Origin: Cytophagales bacterium
GTDB lineage: Bacteria > Bacteroidota > Bacteroidia > Cytophagales > Cyclobacteriaceae
Assembly (NCBI GenBank): GCA_003500135.1
Contig: DNTA01000158.1
Coordinates: 1 to 38,600 of the forward strand
Length of the DNA: 38,600 nucleotides
Reading direction: 5' to 3'
Made by a program: the position numbers and the translations under genes. Under the pieces are notes generated by a model. That model was not told where the DNA came from and ran no database searches. It worked only from the letters and a program-made list of their open reading frames with translations. Shown piece by piece: positions 1 to 9,606 of this stretch (its first letter is position 1; the number at the start of each line of letters is the position of its first letter).

Positions 1-1350
1 AGTTTTTAGAAGTGCCCTACAGCTATATTCAGGCGCCAAAGCAGGTTTTATAATATTCTTACCGATTAACTCATCACGATTATATCCGATCATTTTGACC
101 AATGAATCATTTACATCTGATATATTCCATTATTATGAAGAATAATGGCTTCTATAGTAAGGTTAGAAAACATTTTATAACGACTCTCGCTTTCTCTCAA
201 CGCTTCTTCAAACAGATGTTGATCAGTCATATCCCTTAGAAAGCCATCTATTGCAATAGGTGACCATTTTTCATCATAAACATATTTTACATTTGCTGAT
301 ACATATTGCGACATGTTGTTTTTGTCAATCAGGTATGTGTTAAAGTTGATTACTTCACCACTCTTTTCCAGTTCTTCCAATAGTTCTTTTCTGGCGTCCT
401 TATTTGCGTGGAATTCGATTACATTTTTCCCTAAAACTTCTTCGTGCATATACCCAAGAACTCCATAAATCGAATGGCTAATAATTTTTATTCCCCCTTC
501 AAGATCAGAACGATAATAGATATCAATCACGTTTTCAATAATCCCCCTAAATAGCCGTTCACTCTCAACAAGCTTTTGATCAACTTCAACTTTAGCGCTT
601 ATATTTTCGTGAATCCCAAAAACTTTAAAAACCTCACCATTTTCATTTCTTAGAGCAAAACCAGAGGAATTGATATAAAAAAATGCCCATCCCGGTGTTT
701 CACTCTGAAGTTTTCATGGAATTGGTTTGTTTTACCAATTGCCAACCCATTAAATTTTCTATATGATTTTTCCTGATCCTGGGGATAAACCAGTGACCAA
801 AAAAGCGCTTCCGAATCATCACGATTTGGCTCATAACACAGAATTGTAAATATCGGACCAGAAATTTCGACTTTATCCGTTTTAGCATCCCACTCCCATA
901 TACCTATATTGGAATTTTGTATTATCAGGTCGGTTTTTTGGTTAATTTCTTTAAGCTCGTCCCTGATATTGGTATAATTCCTTTTAAGGCGACTTAAATC
1001 GTTTTGGGTTTTAATGTTGTCCGTAATATCAAGGCAATGCCCAATAAAACCAATTTGATCATCGGTTTTGATTGGATTTAAAATTATATCGTACAACTTT
1101 TCGGGCCTTGATTGAAACGAAATGGTGTTTTTAAGTTGTATTTTTCTTGTTTAATTATGTAAATCAGTACTGATAGATTTCTTTAGTGGGTTCACAGAAT
1201 CTGTTTACAAAATTCCCCATAAATATTTTTTTCAACTCCTCTTCATTTTTTGTAAAAAGATCCAAAAAGGCCACATTGAATTAAACCAATTTTAAATCAG
1301 CGCTGTTTTGGAAATGCGGTAAATCGAAATATCTGGCTAGGTCAACCATC
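1..1350 (-). pseudogene. Decayed multi-PAS sensor gene, probably a histidine kinase, 5' portion
   Basis: The conceptual translation from an ATG at 1350 gives successive PAS/PAC modules. Recognisable pieces include GHCLDITDN, FRVKHRDGHFF, FGIHENIS, GYMHEEVLGKN and GYNRDELIGKNI, the last running off the left edge. The frame is broken repeatedly. There is an in-frame TAA at 1281-1283 and a frame change near 1164-1175. A TAA follows at 1151-1153, then a one-base deletion in an A7 run at 677-683, and another frame change near 118-126. Joining the frames restores continuous PAS homology, so this was one gene. PAS arrays like this usually precede a HisKA/HATPase kinase, but any kinase domain lies outside the window. 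Two nonsense changes plus three frame changes make sequencing error an unlikely full explanation. The largest intact pieces (650-1096 and 111-530) should not be annotated as separate proteins. Confidence 0.85.
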
Positions 1351-1457
1351 TGTCTTTAGAAGTAATTGCTTTTAAAACAACAAAGCAATTGAGAATATCG
1401 GGTTTATAACTTTAAAACTTAAAAAAAATCAAAAAGATATAAAACCAATAAAAGTCA

Positions 1458-1488
1458 TTTGTGGCTTCGCACTCTTGTTTTAATTTTG
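1458..1488 (+). promoter_or_regulatory. Bacteroidota-type promoter for the GH13 lipoprotein
   Basis: TTTG at 1458-1461, a 19-bp spacer, and TAATTTTG at 1481-1488 match the Bacteroidota -33/-7 consensus (TTTG, TAnnTTTG) exactly. The expected transcription start is near 1493-1496, about 28 bp before the ATG at 1523. Confidence 0.75.
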
Positions 1489-1522
1489 ACAATCATTTTT
1501 AAACCTTTTAATCCATATTAAA

Positions 1523-2920
1523 ATGAATAAAATAATTCGGAATGCATGGTTTTTAGCTTTGTTTGCCATTGCATTGTACAGTTGTACGGGGTCGGTAAAA
1601 CAGGACACCGGCACACAACAGGAATCAACTGCATTAGAAAATTCTGAGCAGGGAGTATTTCACCCGGAATGGTCGAAAAATGCGACCATTTATGAAGTGA
1701 ATGTGCGGCAGTATACCAAAGAAGGTACATTTAAAGCATTTGCCGAGCATTTAACCAGACTGCGTCAAATGGGGGTAGACATTTTATGGTTTATGCCTAT
1801 ACACCCAATAAGTGAAAAAAATAGAAAAGGCACATTGGGTTCATACTACGCAGTGCAGGATTATAAAGCCGTAAACCCTGAGTTTGGAACACTTGAAGAT
1901 TTCAAATCTGTTGTAGACCAGGCACATGATATGGGCTTTAAAGTATTAATTGACTGGGTTGCTAATCATACAGGATGGGATAACCAATGGATCAAGGACC
2001 ATCCGGAATGGTATAAAAAAGACTCCACAGGAAATATGATCGCGCCATTTGACTGGACAGATGTTGCACAGCTAGACTATGGCAACCAGGAAATGCGCGA
2101 AGCTATGATCGATGCCTTATCATATTGGGTAAGCGAAGCCGATATTGACGGATATCGCTGTGACGTTGCCGGTATGGTACCGGTTGATTTCTGGGCGAAT
2201 GCCCGTGAACAGCTTAATGAAATTAAGCCTGTATTTATGTTGGCGGAAGACGAAAGTGAAATTGCCCTCCTGGAGGAAGCATTTAATATGAACTATGGCT
2301 GGGAGTTTCATCATATTATGAACGGTATAGCCAAGGGCAAAAAAAATGCAAATGACATTATGCCATATTTTGATAGTGTGACCATTAAATACCCTGAAGG
2401 CGCCTATGCCATGCAGTTCATTACGAATCACGACGAAAACAGTTGGAATGGAACGGTATTCGAAAGACTGGGTGATGGTGTGGAAACATTTGCGGTATTG
2501 TCATTTACCGTACCGGGCATGCCGTTGATATACTCTGGTCAGGAAGCGGGTATGAAAAAGAGACTTGAATTTTTTGAGAAAGACCAGATCGATTGGTCAA
2601 ACATACAATTTGGTGATTTTTATCAAAAGCTTGACCAGCTAAAAAATGACAATAAGGCGCTATGGAACGGTAGCGCCGGAGCATGGATGGATAGAATATC
2701 TACAGAAGCCGATGAAAATGTGTTTGCATTTAAGAGAACACTTGATGATAACACTGTATTGGTGGTATTAAATTTAAGTGGTGAAGCCCAAACTATTACA
2801 TTGCAAGATGAGTCTATTAATGGAGAATTTACCAACTATTTTGCCAATGAAATTGTTGAATTAAATGCAAACCCGAGTTTAAATTTAAAAGCCTGGGGAT
2901 ACCAGGTTTATATAAAATAA
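1523..2920 (+). CDS. GH13 alpha-amylase-family lipoprotein
   Basis: A 465-residue glycoside hydrolase of the alpha-amylase clan, expected to cleave alpha-glucans. The N-terminus is a lipoprotein signal peptide ending in the lipobox LYSC with Cys21, so the enzyme should sit in an envelope membrane. The (beta/alpha)8 barrel begins near residue 52 (ATIYEVNVRQY). All four GH13 regions are visible: DWVANHT (144-150), GYRCDVAG with nucleophile Asp214, LAEDE with acid/base Glu242, and NHDEN with Asp304. A C-terminal beta domain follows from about residue 385. It is close to small maltogenic or periplasmic alpha-amylases in length. The product (maltose, glucose or cyclodextrin opening) cannot be told from sequence. 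It has its own promoter at 1458-1488 and a downstream hairpin, so it is probably monocistronic. Confidence 0.93.
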   Translation: MNKIIRNAWFLALFAIALYSCTGSVKQDTGTQQESTALENSEQGVFHPEWSKNATIYEVNVRQYTKEGTFKAFAEHLTRLRQMGVDILWFMPIHPISEKNRKGTLGSYYAVQDYKAVNPEFGTLEDFKSVVDQAHDMGFKVLIDWVANHTGWDNQWIKDHPEWYKKDSTGNMIAPFDWTDVAQLDYGNQEMREAMIDALSYWVSEADIDGYRCDVAGMVPVDFWANAREQLNEIKPVFMLAEDESEIALLEEAFNMNYGWEFHHIMNGIAKGKKNANDIMPYFDSVTIKYPEGAYAMQFITNHDENSWNGTVFERLGDGVETFAVLSFTVPGMPLIYSGQEAGMKKRLEFFEKDQIDWSNIQFGDFYQKLDQLKNDNKALWNGSAGAWMDRISTEADENVFAFKRTLDDNTVLVVLNLSGEAQTITLQDESINGEFTNYFANEIVELNANPSLNLKAWGYQVYIK

Positions 2921-2930
2921 AATATGAATA

Positions 2931-2960
2931 GAGCCCTGGCCATAAACAAAACCGGGGCTC
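2931..2960 (+). terminator. Hairpin terminator after the GH13 gene
   Basis: GAGCCCTGG (2931-2939) pairs with CCGGGGCTC (2952-2960), a 9-bp stem with one G-T pair and a 12-nt loop. The following ATTATTATTA is T-rich but not a clean T tract, so it is a plausible rather than perfect intrinsic terminator. Confidence 0.6.
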
Positions 2961-2980
2961 ATTATTATTAAATTAAAATC

Positions 2981-3421
2981 ATGAAAAAAGCGATCATAAG
3001 TACGAACAAGGGTCAAATGCACGTTGAGTTTTATGGTAAAGATGCCCCAAACACCGTTGCGAACTTTGTTAAATTAGCACAGGAGGGCTTTTACAATGGC
3101 CTTACCTGGCATCGTGTGGTCCCCAACTTTGTAATTCAGGGTGGTTGCCCTAAAGGAGATGGCGCCGGGGGGCCCGGATATACCATAGATTGTGAGCTTA
3201 ATGGTGAAAATCAATATCATGACCGCGGTGTTCTTTCAATGGCCCATGCCGGCAGAAACACCGGCGGATCGCAATTTTTCATTTGCCATAACCGCGACAA
3301 TACCAAACACCTCGACAGGAACCACACTGTTTTTGGAAGAGTGACCGATGGCCTGGATGTCCTGGATCAGATAAGACAAGGTGATTTAATAGAGGCAATA
3401 GAGATAATTGAAGAGGACTAG
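2981..3421 (+). CDS. Cyclophilin-type peptidyl-prolyl cis-trans isomerase
   Basis: A 146-residue single-domain cyclophilin that isomerises Xaa-Pro peptide bonds. Family signatures are clear: [13 protein letters not shown] (43-55) with the catalytic Arg45, the GSQFFI core strand, and [12 protein letters not shown] near residues 111-122. There is no signal peptide, so it should be cytoplasmic. The length is typical of short bacterial cyclophilins. It follows the hairpin after the GH13 gene and its stop codon overlaps the convergent rhomboid gene by 4 bp. Confidence 0.95.
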   Translation: MKKAIISTNKGQMHVEFYGKDAPNTVANFVKLAQEGFYNGLTWHRVVPNFVIQGGCPKGDGAGGPGYTIDCELNGENQYHDRGVLSMAHAGRNTGGSQFFICHNRDNTKHLDRNHTVFGRVTDGLDVLDQIRQGDLIEAIEIIEED

Positions 3422-3975
3422 TAGGCCTTTTCCTTTCTTCTGCCCAAACGCACTGCAATAAGTATCCCACTGAGCGCTCCAAAAAAATGCGATTCCCAAG
3501 ACATCATGTAATTAACGGGCAATACACCATAAATCATCCCTCCGTATAAAAAAACCGTAATTAGTGAAATAATGATGGACTTTAGGTCTTTTTTCACAAT
3601 ACCATAAGTGATCAAAAATGCCGCGAAACCGTAAATAAGCCCACTTGCGCCGATGTGTATATTAGGTCTGGCAAATAACCAAACTAAAATGTTGGTTAAG
3701 AAATAACAGGTATAAAAAACAGCGCTGGCAATAGCTGCATAAAAATAGTATAAAACACCACCCAGTATGAGCAACGGAACGGTATTCGATATGAGATGGT
3801 CAAGACTGCCGTGCAGATAAGGGGCGGTAACTATACCAATCAGTCCCCACCAGTTTCTTGGCAAGATACCAAAGTTGGTGAGCTCAATCTGTACAATATT
3901 ATTAACGGTAAAAATTAGCCACATAAAAAACACCATTCGTGCCGGCGCTATAAGGTTGGGTTCGGAATTAGCCAT
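3418..3975 (-). CDS. Rhomboid family intramembrane serine protease
   Basis: A 185-residue polytopic membrane protein. Rhomboid hallmarks are present: the HxxxN motif (H60-LIS-N64), GASG with nucleophile Ser111, and a C-terminal helix with His163 ([12 protein letters not shown]), giving the Ser-His dyad. It is compact, with a six-helix core and no cytosolic domain. I chose the ATG at 3975 rather than 4002. It has a purine-rich AGGAG-containing site just upstream and overlaps the end of the preceding gene by only 8 bp, consistent with translational coupling. The upstream TerB-like gene is probably in the same transcript. The substrate is unknown. Confidence 0.9.
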   Translation of the reverse strand: MANSEPNLIAPARMVFFMWLIFTVNNIVQIELTNFGILPRNWWGLIGIVTAPYLHGSLDHLISNTVPLLILGGVLYYFYAAIASAVFYTCYFLTNILVWLFARPNIHIGASGLIYGFAAFLITYGIVKKDLKSIIISLITVFLYGGMIYGVLPVNYMMSWESHFFGALSGILIAVRLGRRKEKAY

Positions 3976-4444
3976 TCCCCCCCTCTCCTTTTGGCATTTC
4001 AATCATATTAAGTTGAAGGTATTCGCTTTCCTTTTCATCAATTTTACCAATTCCCAAAAATCCACCTGCTGCTTTAGCTACTCCATATGCCAAATCACGC
4101 CAACTTTTATGCAATTGAACAGCAAATTCTGAAGGGATTTTAGTGATCACTTCATTTAAATGTATCAATTGTTCCTCCATCAGTTCAATGCGTACCATAG
4201 GATCATCCGAAAGCAAAATCAAATGGCCTTTCAACTCCTTATTGAATTTTGAACTTACCTGTTCATAGTAGTTTTGTAGCTCAGATGTTACTTTGGCATT
4301 TTCTTTTACATAGCGCCCAGCATATTCCAGTTCTTTTTTTTGGATTTTACCATCAGCGCTGGCAATCAGCACGGTTATCCATACCGGAGCCTTTAATAAC
4401 TGGTTGAGTTCTTCTTCATTCAGGTTTGCAAGTGGGTGGTTCAT
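3968..4444 (-). CDS. TerB-like (tellurite-resistance TerB/DjlA-N type) protein
   Basis: A 158-residue soluble helical protein. The segment ITVLIASADGKIQKKELEY (residues 23-41) is the acidic helix-turn-helix signature of TerB-like domains. A second similar element, GKIDEKESEYL, lies near the C-terminus. TerB-like domains bind metal or act as scaffolds near membranes; the role here is unknown. It lies 8 bp after the DinB-like gene and overlaps the rhomboid gene, so the three form a likely operon. Confidence 0.7.
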   Translation of the reverse strand: MNHPLANLNEEELNQLLKAPVWITVLIASADGKIQKKELEYAGRYVKENAKVTSELQNYYEQVSSKFNKELKGHLILLSDDPMVRIELMEEQLIHLNEVITKIPSEFAVQLHKSWRDLAYGVAKAAGGFLGIGKIDEKESEYLQLNMIEMPKGEGGNG

Positions 4445-4452
4445 GTTTGTTA

Positions 4453-4995
4453 TCAGTAAGTTATGCTATTTACATGGCATATCCTTTTGATTTGAATTTC
4501 ATGATGAGAAATATGCAAATTAAAAAATTTAATTGCCTGTACAATATTCATCTTACCAGCATAAGGATGTCTGAAAATATAAAAAGACAACCTGTTAGTC
4601 GGAAATTGGTTAAGAAAATGCTCAAATACGGCCTTTTTCTTCCGCCATTCCGACATTATCATTGAAAAATCTATTGAATCAATTTGATTGTCAATGTTAA
4701 CTTGTTTCGGGCTTTTAAACTTCAATGGGCTTTTTAGCGCCAGCAAAAGCAATGTTGTACGATAAACACTGCCCAAGCTCGTTTTTTCGAGCTTTTTGTC
4801 AAAGTTAAATGACATAATACTATCATATGACATTTGCTCCGCCAGAAACAAATGATGAAATACCTGTTTGATGGACCAACCATTTTGCATTGCTTTGCTT
4901 TGAAGCTGTTCTTCCGATAAGGTCGTGCCAAAATCCTCCAACTTCTTAAAAAGTAGTTCATGTTTTTGCCAGTTCCGCCTTATTTTGCCATGCAT
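4453..4995 (-). CDS. DinB-like superfamily protein
   Basis: A 180-residue four-helix-bundle protein of the DinB/YfiT-like type. It shows the WSIKQVFHHLFLAEQ segment (residues 40-54, His47/48) and a C-terminal HISHHEIQIKRI segment (His161, His164/165). Together these would supply the usual metal-binding histidine triad. Members include thiol-transferases and damage-induced proteins of unknown activity. It is the first gene of the leftward trio with the TerB-like and rhomboid genes. The start ATG at 4995 fits the family's N-terminal helix. Confidence 0.75.
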   Translation of the reverse strand: MHGKIRRNWQKHELLFKKLEDFGTTLSEEQLQSKAMQNGWSIKQVFHHLFLAEQMSYDSIMSFNFDKKLEKTSLGSVYRTTLLLLALKSPLKFKSPKQVNIDNQIDSIDFSMIMSEWRKKKAVFEHFLNQFPTNRLSFYIFRHPYAGKMNIVQAIKFFNLHISHHEIQIKRICHVNSITY

Positions 4996-5062
4996 CTTTT
5001 CAGATATTTGTTTAAATTATTTGCATAATAAGCATTTATCTACAGATTTCTTGATTAAAAAA

Positions 5063-5113
5063 TTGTTGTAACCGAATGAATTAGTATTTTTCAAATACTG
5101 AATTAACGTATTT
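5063..5113 (+). promoter_or_regulatory. Candidate promoter with inverted repeats upstream of the response regulator
   Basis: TTG at 5063-5065, a 19-bp spacer and TATTTTTC at 5085-5092 resemble the Bacteroidota promoter, with one mismatch in the -7 box. Overlapping it, GTATTT (5084-5089), AAATAC (5093-5098) and GTATTT (5108-5113) form two nested inverted repeats that could be an operator. No -24/-12 sigma-54 site was seen here. Confidence 0.4.
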
Positions 5114-5127
5114 CAGAAACAACCAAT

Positions 5128-6489
5128 ATGCCATCTGAACCAACCGTAAAAATATTCGCAGTTGAAGACGACCCTGTGTACGCTCGTTTTTTAGATTATT
5201 TATTTGGACTAAACCCCGACTTTGAGGTCACCTTTTTCCAGTCTGGAAAGGATTTTCTTAAAAACCTGCATAAAAAGCCAACCATTGTCACCCTGGACTA
5301 TTCTTTGCCAGATATGAGCGGTGAAGAGGTATTGAAGGAAGTGAAGCAATTCGATCCCAATGTTTTTGTAATCATCGTCAGTTCACAGGAAAGCATAGGT
5401 ACTGCTGTGGACCTTTTGAAAATGGGTGCCTATGATTATATAGTGAAAAATGACGAAACACGCGAAAGGCTGCTATATGCGCTAAATAACGCCAAAAAAA
5501 ATATTCAACTGGTTAAAGAGCTGGATACATTAAAACAGGAAGTATCTGAAAAGTACGAGTTTGAAAATAGTATCATCGGTAAGAGCAAGGCAATCAAAAA
5601 GGTATTTGGCCTGCTTGAGAAAGCGGTTAAGACAAATATCACCGTATCTATCTCAGGCGAAACGGGAACGGGTAAGGAGCTGGTGGCAAAAGCCATACAC
5701 TATAATTCTACCCGAAAACACAAACCTTTTGTTCCGGTAAATATTGCGGCAGTTCCTTCCGAATTAATTGAAAGCGAGCTTTTTGGTCACGAAAAGGGGG
5801 CTTTTACAGGAGCAGTTACACGTAGAATAGGTAAGTTTGAAGAAGCCCAGGAAGGCACAATATTTCTTGATGAAATAGGTGAAATGCCTTTGAATTTACA
5901 GGCAAAGCTTCTAAGGGTAATTCAGGAAAAAGAAGTAACCAGGATTGGTGGCAACAATACAATCAAACTAAACGTGAGAATAATTGTAGCGACGCATAAA
6001 GACCTTGCTGAGGAAGCTCAGAACGGCAACTTCAGAGAGGATCTTTACTACCGGCTTTTAGGCTTGCCCATATGGTTACCCCCACTTCGCGATCGTGAAA
6101 CGGATGTGTTGCTAATTGCTAGTTTCTTTTTAAAATCCTTTTGCGAGGAAAACGAAATGCCATTAAAGGTGTTATCCAGAGAGGCAAAGGAGAAATTATT
6201 AAGCTATAGTTTCCCGGGCAATGTACGGGAACTTAAATCTGTAATTGAACTTGGGGCTGTAATGAGCAACGAGGATGAAATAATGGCCGAGGATATTAAA
6301 TTCTCTTCTGTGATAAAAGAAGATAATTTTACTTTTGAAAATATGAGCCTGCGAGAATACAATTTTAAGATTATTCGTAATTATCTTGATAAATACAATA
6401 ACAATGTTTTGGAAGTAGCACGAAGGCTTGATATAGGGAAATCTACGATATACCGGTATTTGAAGGAAATGGAGGCGGAGAACTTCTAA
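5128..6489 (+). CDS. NtrC-family sigma-54-dependent response regulator
   Basis: A 453-residue transcription activator with three domains. The receiver (about 7-122) has acidic pocket Glu13/Asp14/Asp15, phospho-acceptor Asp57 and Lys107. The AAA+ domain (about 146-380) has Walker A GETGTGKE (177-184), the sigma-54 contact loop GAFTGA (224-229), Walker B IFLDEIGE and the arginine-finger region LPPLRDRETD. The Fis-type helix-turn-helix is at the C-terminus (EVARRLDIGKSTIYRYLKE). The intact GAFTGA loop means it should act on sigma-54 promoters. The next gene, 12 bp downstream, is a hybrid kinase and its likely partner. The target genes are unknown. Confidence 0.95.
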   Translation: MPSEPTVKIFAVEDDPVYARFLDYLFGLNPDFEVTFFQSGKDFLKNLHKKPTIVTLDYSLPDMSGEEVLKEVKQFDPNVFVIIVSSQESIGTAVDLLKMGAYDYIVKNDETRERLLYALNNAKKNIQLVKELDTLKQEVSEKYEFENSIIGKSKAIKKVFGLLEKAVKTNITVSISGETGTGKELVAKAIHYNSTRKHKPFVPVNIAAVPSELIESELFGHEKGAFTGAVTRRIGKFEEAQEGTIFLDEIGEMPLNLQAKLLRVIQEKEVTRIGGNNTIKLNVRIIVATHKDLAEEAQNGNFREDLYYRLLGLPIWLPPLRDRETDVLLIASFFLKSFCEENEMPLKVLSREAKEKLLSYSFPGNVRELKSVIELGAVMSNEDEIMAEDIKFSSVIKEDNFTFENMSLREYNFKIIRNYLDKYNNNVLEVARRLDIGKSTIYRYLKEMEAENF

Positions 6490-6501
6490 AGTGAATATTT
6501 T

Positions 6502-9372
6502 ATGATCGACGCAAAACAACAGTATTTGAAAGTTATCGACCGGCTATCGAAAGAGCTGTTTTTATTGAGGACTTTCACTGACTTCAAGTCGATATTTAAA
6601 GACCATCTTCAGGAAATCCTTCCCGAAGTAACGCACATGGTCTTTTATAACTACGACTATATTTTCAAAAAATATGAATTGAGTACACAATTCGGATTTG
6701 CCAAAAACAGCGCCTTAAAATCTCCTTCTGATTCTACTACACAGTGGTTTGCAGAAGTATTTAGTAATGAAAAGATTTTATTTTCAAATAATACCTCCCT
6801 GAGTCGTGTTACTAAAGAGGCCAAATTCTTCTTGGAGGACGCACAGGGTTCTGAATTGGTAATACCCGTGAAGCCAGTAAACGAAGCCTCAGGAATCGTC
6901 TATTTATATTCCCCGGAGACAGACTATTTTGATGAAGAAAAAATACAGGCTAGCATCCTTATATCCAATATGTGTGTCAGGGCTTGCAAGCGGTTGAACA
7001 TGCAAACCCACCAAATTCAGGAAAGCAAGGCTGCTGAAATGCGCTACATGAACCAGAAAAAGCTTATGAGCGAAGTGCTGGACTATCTTCCGGTAAATGT
7101 ATTGTTAAGAGAAGAAAACGGCAGAATAATCTTCCTGAACCGTCAGGCGGAGGAAACACTCCAGAAAACCAGCTGGGAAATTTTTGGCAAAAGCCTGGAA
7201 GAAGTATTTAGCGAAAAAGAGGCAGCACTTTATGCGGACATTGACCGGGAATTGCGTGAAACGAAAGGCACTAAAGTTATTCAGGAGAAAGTGATTGTCG
7301 ATGATCAGGTTAAATACATGCAGTCGGGATTTAAGTGGATCACCACTACTGACAATAAAAGTTTCATTTTGCACTTCAGCATTGACATCAGCGATCACAT
7401 CAGAATACAAAAAGAGCTTGAACAACAAAAAAGGTTTATCCAATCTGTTCTCGATTCGAGTCCTAACATGATATTTGTAAAGGACATTAATGGAAAATAT
7501 ATCCTGGTAAACCAGGCCATGGCCGATATTTACGGGACCACGAAAGAAGAAATCTTGAATATGGATCCGGTAATATGGCAATACAGGCCGGAAGAAGTGG
7601 AAGCATTTCAAAAAATTGACGAGCAGGTATTTGAAACCGGAGACGAAATACAGACCGAAGAAAAAGTGACACTGCCCAATGGTAAAAGAAGATGGTTTCA
7701 CACTATTAAAAAGCCCTTTTGGGACGAATTTGGCAAAACCAATCTTCTGGGCATATCTGTTGACATCACCGAATCCAAGGAATATTCCGATAAACTTCTG
7801 GAAGCGCAAAAGGCCAAGGAGATGTTCCTGGCAAAAATGAGTCATGAAATACGTACCCCAATCAATGGGATTTCGGGAATGATTGAGCTCTTGCAGGATA
7901 CCGATGTGAACAACCAGCAGGAGCAGTATCTCAATTCAATGAAAAAAGCAACGGATAACCTAAAAGTTATCATTAATGAAATCCTTGACTTTTCAATTAT
8001 TGAATCGGGAAGTATTACGTTTGAAAAAATTGCTTTCGAGCCTTATTCTGAAATTACTGATACCGTCAATTCTTTCAATTATGCAGCTAACTCCAAAGGC
8101 CTGAAGCTCATTGTCGACTATCACGATGAGATTCCGGAAATTTTAATGGGTGACCCGGTAAGGCTCAATCAGGTTTTGATAAACCTGGTCAACAACGCTA
8201 TCAAATTCACGCAGGAGGGCTTCGTAAAGGTACAGGTACTTGCAAAAGATAAGGGCGATAGAAGCCAGCTTGAAGTTAAGGTTATTGATACCGGAATCGG
8301 AATTCCTAAAAATAAGCAGGTATACATTTTTGAAAGCTTTAAACAGGCCGATGACAGTGTAAATCGAAAATTTGGAGGCACAGGATTAGGGCTGGCCATA
8401 AGTAAACAGCTTGTCGAGTTGCAAGGTGGTCAAATGCTCCTGGAAAGCGAAGAAGGCAAGGGCAGTATATTTAGTTTTGTTATTCCCTACGAAAAAGGAA
8501 CAAGCTCAACAAGCAGTTCCAGAAAATCAAAATCTAAAATAAAAGCTTTTGAAATACCCTATGAGATATTATTGGTAGAGGACAATGAGATCAATGTCTT
8601 ATACGCTAAGTCCCTGTTGGAAAAGTTGAACCTCAAAGTAGATGTAGCTGAAAATGGCCTTGAAGCAATAGAAAATTTGAAAAATAAAAAATATGACCTC
8701 GTTTTAATGGACATTCAAATGCCGGAAATGGATGGAATGGAGGCCACATATCAAATCAGGAATATTTTAAAACTGGACCGTAAACAACTTCCTATAATAG
8801 CGCTAACCGCAAATGCCATAAAAGGATCCAATGATAAATGTTATGAAGTCGGGATGGATGATTACGTCACCAAACCTTTTGATACCCAACAGCTGGCAAA
8901 AACGATTCGCAAGTATTTAAATAGGAAAACAGACACTGATTTTGGCAGCGAAGCTACTATTGACCCACATATGAAACCTTCCACAGGGCAAGAAAGCACG
9001 ATTGACAATGGTGAATCTTCCGGGGAAGGCCTTGTAGATTTATCTTACCTTGAAGAAATGAGCATGAACGATGCCGCTTTTATCAGTAGTATGATTGAAA
9101 CTTTCCTGCGAAATGCACCCTCTGATATAGAAACCCTTGAAGCTTATTTCAAAAAAGAAGACCATCAAATGATCGCAAAAACTGCCCATAAAATTAAACC
9201 TTCTGTAAAGTTGATGGGCATCAGGCCTATGCACAACCTGATCCTGGACATAGAATCAAAGGCGAAGGCAAAAGATGGTTTAAATGAGATTGGCCCATTA
9301 ATCGATGATTTTAAAAAGCTTGGCATGAAGGCCATGAATGAATTAAACAGTATTCTTAAAAAAGATTTATAG
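6502..9372 (+). CDS. Soluble hybrid histidine kinase (GAF-like, PAS-PAS, HisKA, HATPase, REC, Hpt)
   Basis: A 956-residue multidomain kinase. In order: a GAF-like region (about 15-165), two PAS domains (about 185-300 and 310-430), and HisKA with MSHEIRTPINGI and phospho-His448. The HATPase follows, with N-box near 554-570 and G-box GGTGLGLAIS near 624-633. Then come a receiver (about 689-810) with Asp737 in LMDIQMPEMDG, and an Hpt domain (about 850-956) with His896 in AHKIKPS. All four phosphorelay residues are present, so it can run His448-Asp737-His896 and pass phosphate to Asp57 of the upstream regulator. No membrane segment is seen, so it should be cytosolic. It starts 12 bp after the regulator and is surely co-transcribed. 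The signal is unknown. Confidence 0.95.
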   Translation: MIDAKQQYLKVIDRLSKELFLLRTFTDFKSIFKDHLQEILPEVTHMVFYNYDYIFKKYELSTQFGFAKNSALKSPSDSTTQWFAEVFSNEKILFSNNTSLSRVTKEAKFFLEDAQGSELVIPVKPVNEASGIVYLYSPETDYFDEEKIQASILISNMCVRACKRLNMQTHQIQESKAAEMRYMNQKKLMSEVLDYLPVNVLLREENGRIIFLNRQAEETLQKTSWEIFGKSLEEVFSEKEAALYADIDRELRETKGTKVIQEKVIVDDQVKYMQSGFKWITTTDNKSFILHFSIDISDHIRIQKELEQQKRFIQSVLDSSPNMIFVKDINGKYILVNQAMADIYGTTKEEILNMDPVIWQYRPEEVEAFQKIDEQVFETGDEIQTEEKVTLPNGKRRWFHTIKKPFWDEFGKTNLLGISVDITESKEYSDKLLEAQKAKEMFLAKMSHEIRTPINGISGMIELLQDTDVNNQQEQYLNSMKKATDNLKVIINEILDFSIIESGSITFEKIAFEPYSEITDTVNSFNYAANSKGLKLIVDYHDEIPEILMGDPVRLNQVLINLVNNAIKFTQEGFVKVQVLAKDKGDRSQLEVKVIDTGIGIPKNKQVYIFESFKQADDSVNRKFGGTGLGLAISKQLVELQGGQMLLESEEGKGSIFSFVIPYEKGTSSTSSSRKSKSKIKAFEIPYEILLVEDNEINVLYAKSLLEKLNLKVDVAENGLEAIENLKNKKYDLVLMDIQMPEMDGMEATYQIRNILKLDRKQLPIIALTANAIKGSNDKCYEVGMDDYVTKPFDTQQLAKTIRKYLNRKTDTDFGSEATIDPHMKPSTGQESTIDNGESSGEGLVDLSYLEEMSMNDAAFISSMIETFLRNAPSDIETLEAYFKKEDHQMIAKTAHKIKPSVKLMGIRPMHNLILDIESKAKAKDGLNEIGPLIDDFKKLGMKAMNELNSILKKDL

Positions 9373-9417
9373 TAAAGCTTAATCGAATATTGGTCTCATT
9401 TTTGCACACTTGAAGGT

Positions 9418-9603
9418 ATGTTGAAAAAAACTAGAATAGGCCTCATAATCCTAATCTTACTGGTACCACAGGTCATGCCTTCATGTAAAGTATTTTCTTC
9501 TGATACCGTAATTGTGCACAAGCCCCGTAAACACAATCGTCCTTATAATCATAAAAATGACCGTGGCAAAAAGCGATTAAAAAAGGTCAGAATGAAAAAG
9601 TGA
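9418..9603 (+). CDS. Small highly basic putative lipoprotein
   Basis: A 61-residue product with an N-terminal hydrophobic stretch (residues 8-20) ending in MPSC, a degenerate lipobox with Cys23. It is followed by a very Lys/Arg/His-rich tail. A weak -7-like CATTTTTG (9397-9404) lies upstream. I do not recognise a family. The signal-like start, ATG and position between well-defined genes argue for a real gene, but its small size leaves doubt. It ends 3 bp before the convergent DUF4442 gene. Confidence 0.5.
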   Translation: MLKKTRIGLIILILLVPQVMPSCKVFSSDTVIVHKPRKHNRPYNHKNDRGKKRLKKVRMKK

Positions 9604-9606
9604 CCC

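Noticed and set aside
7105..7845. 246-codon frame on - strand
   Set aside because: It is antisense to the PAS domains of the hybrid kinase, Phe-rich and without homology; a shadow frame.
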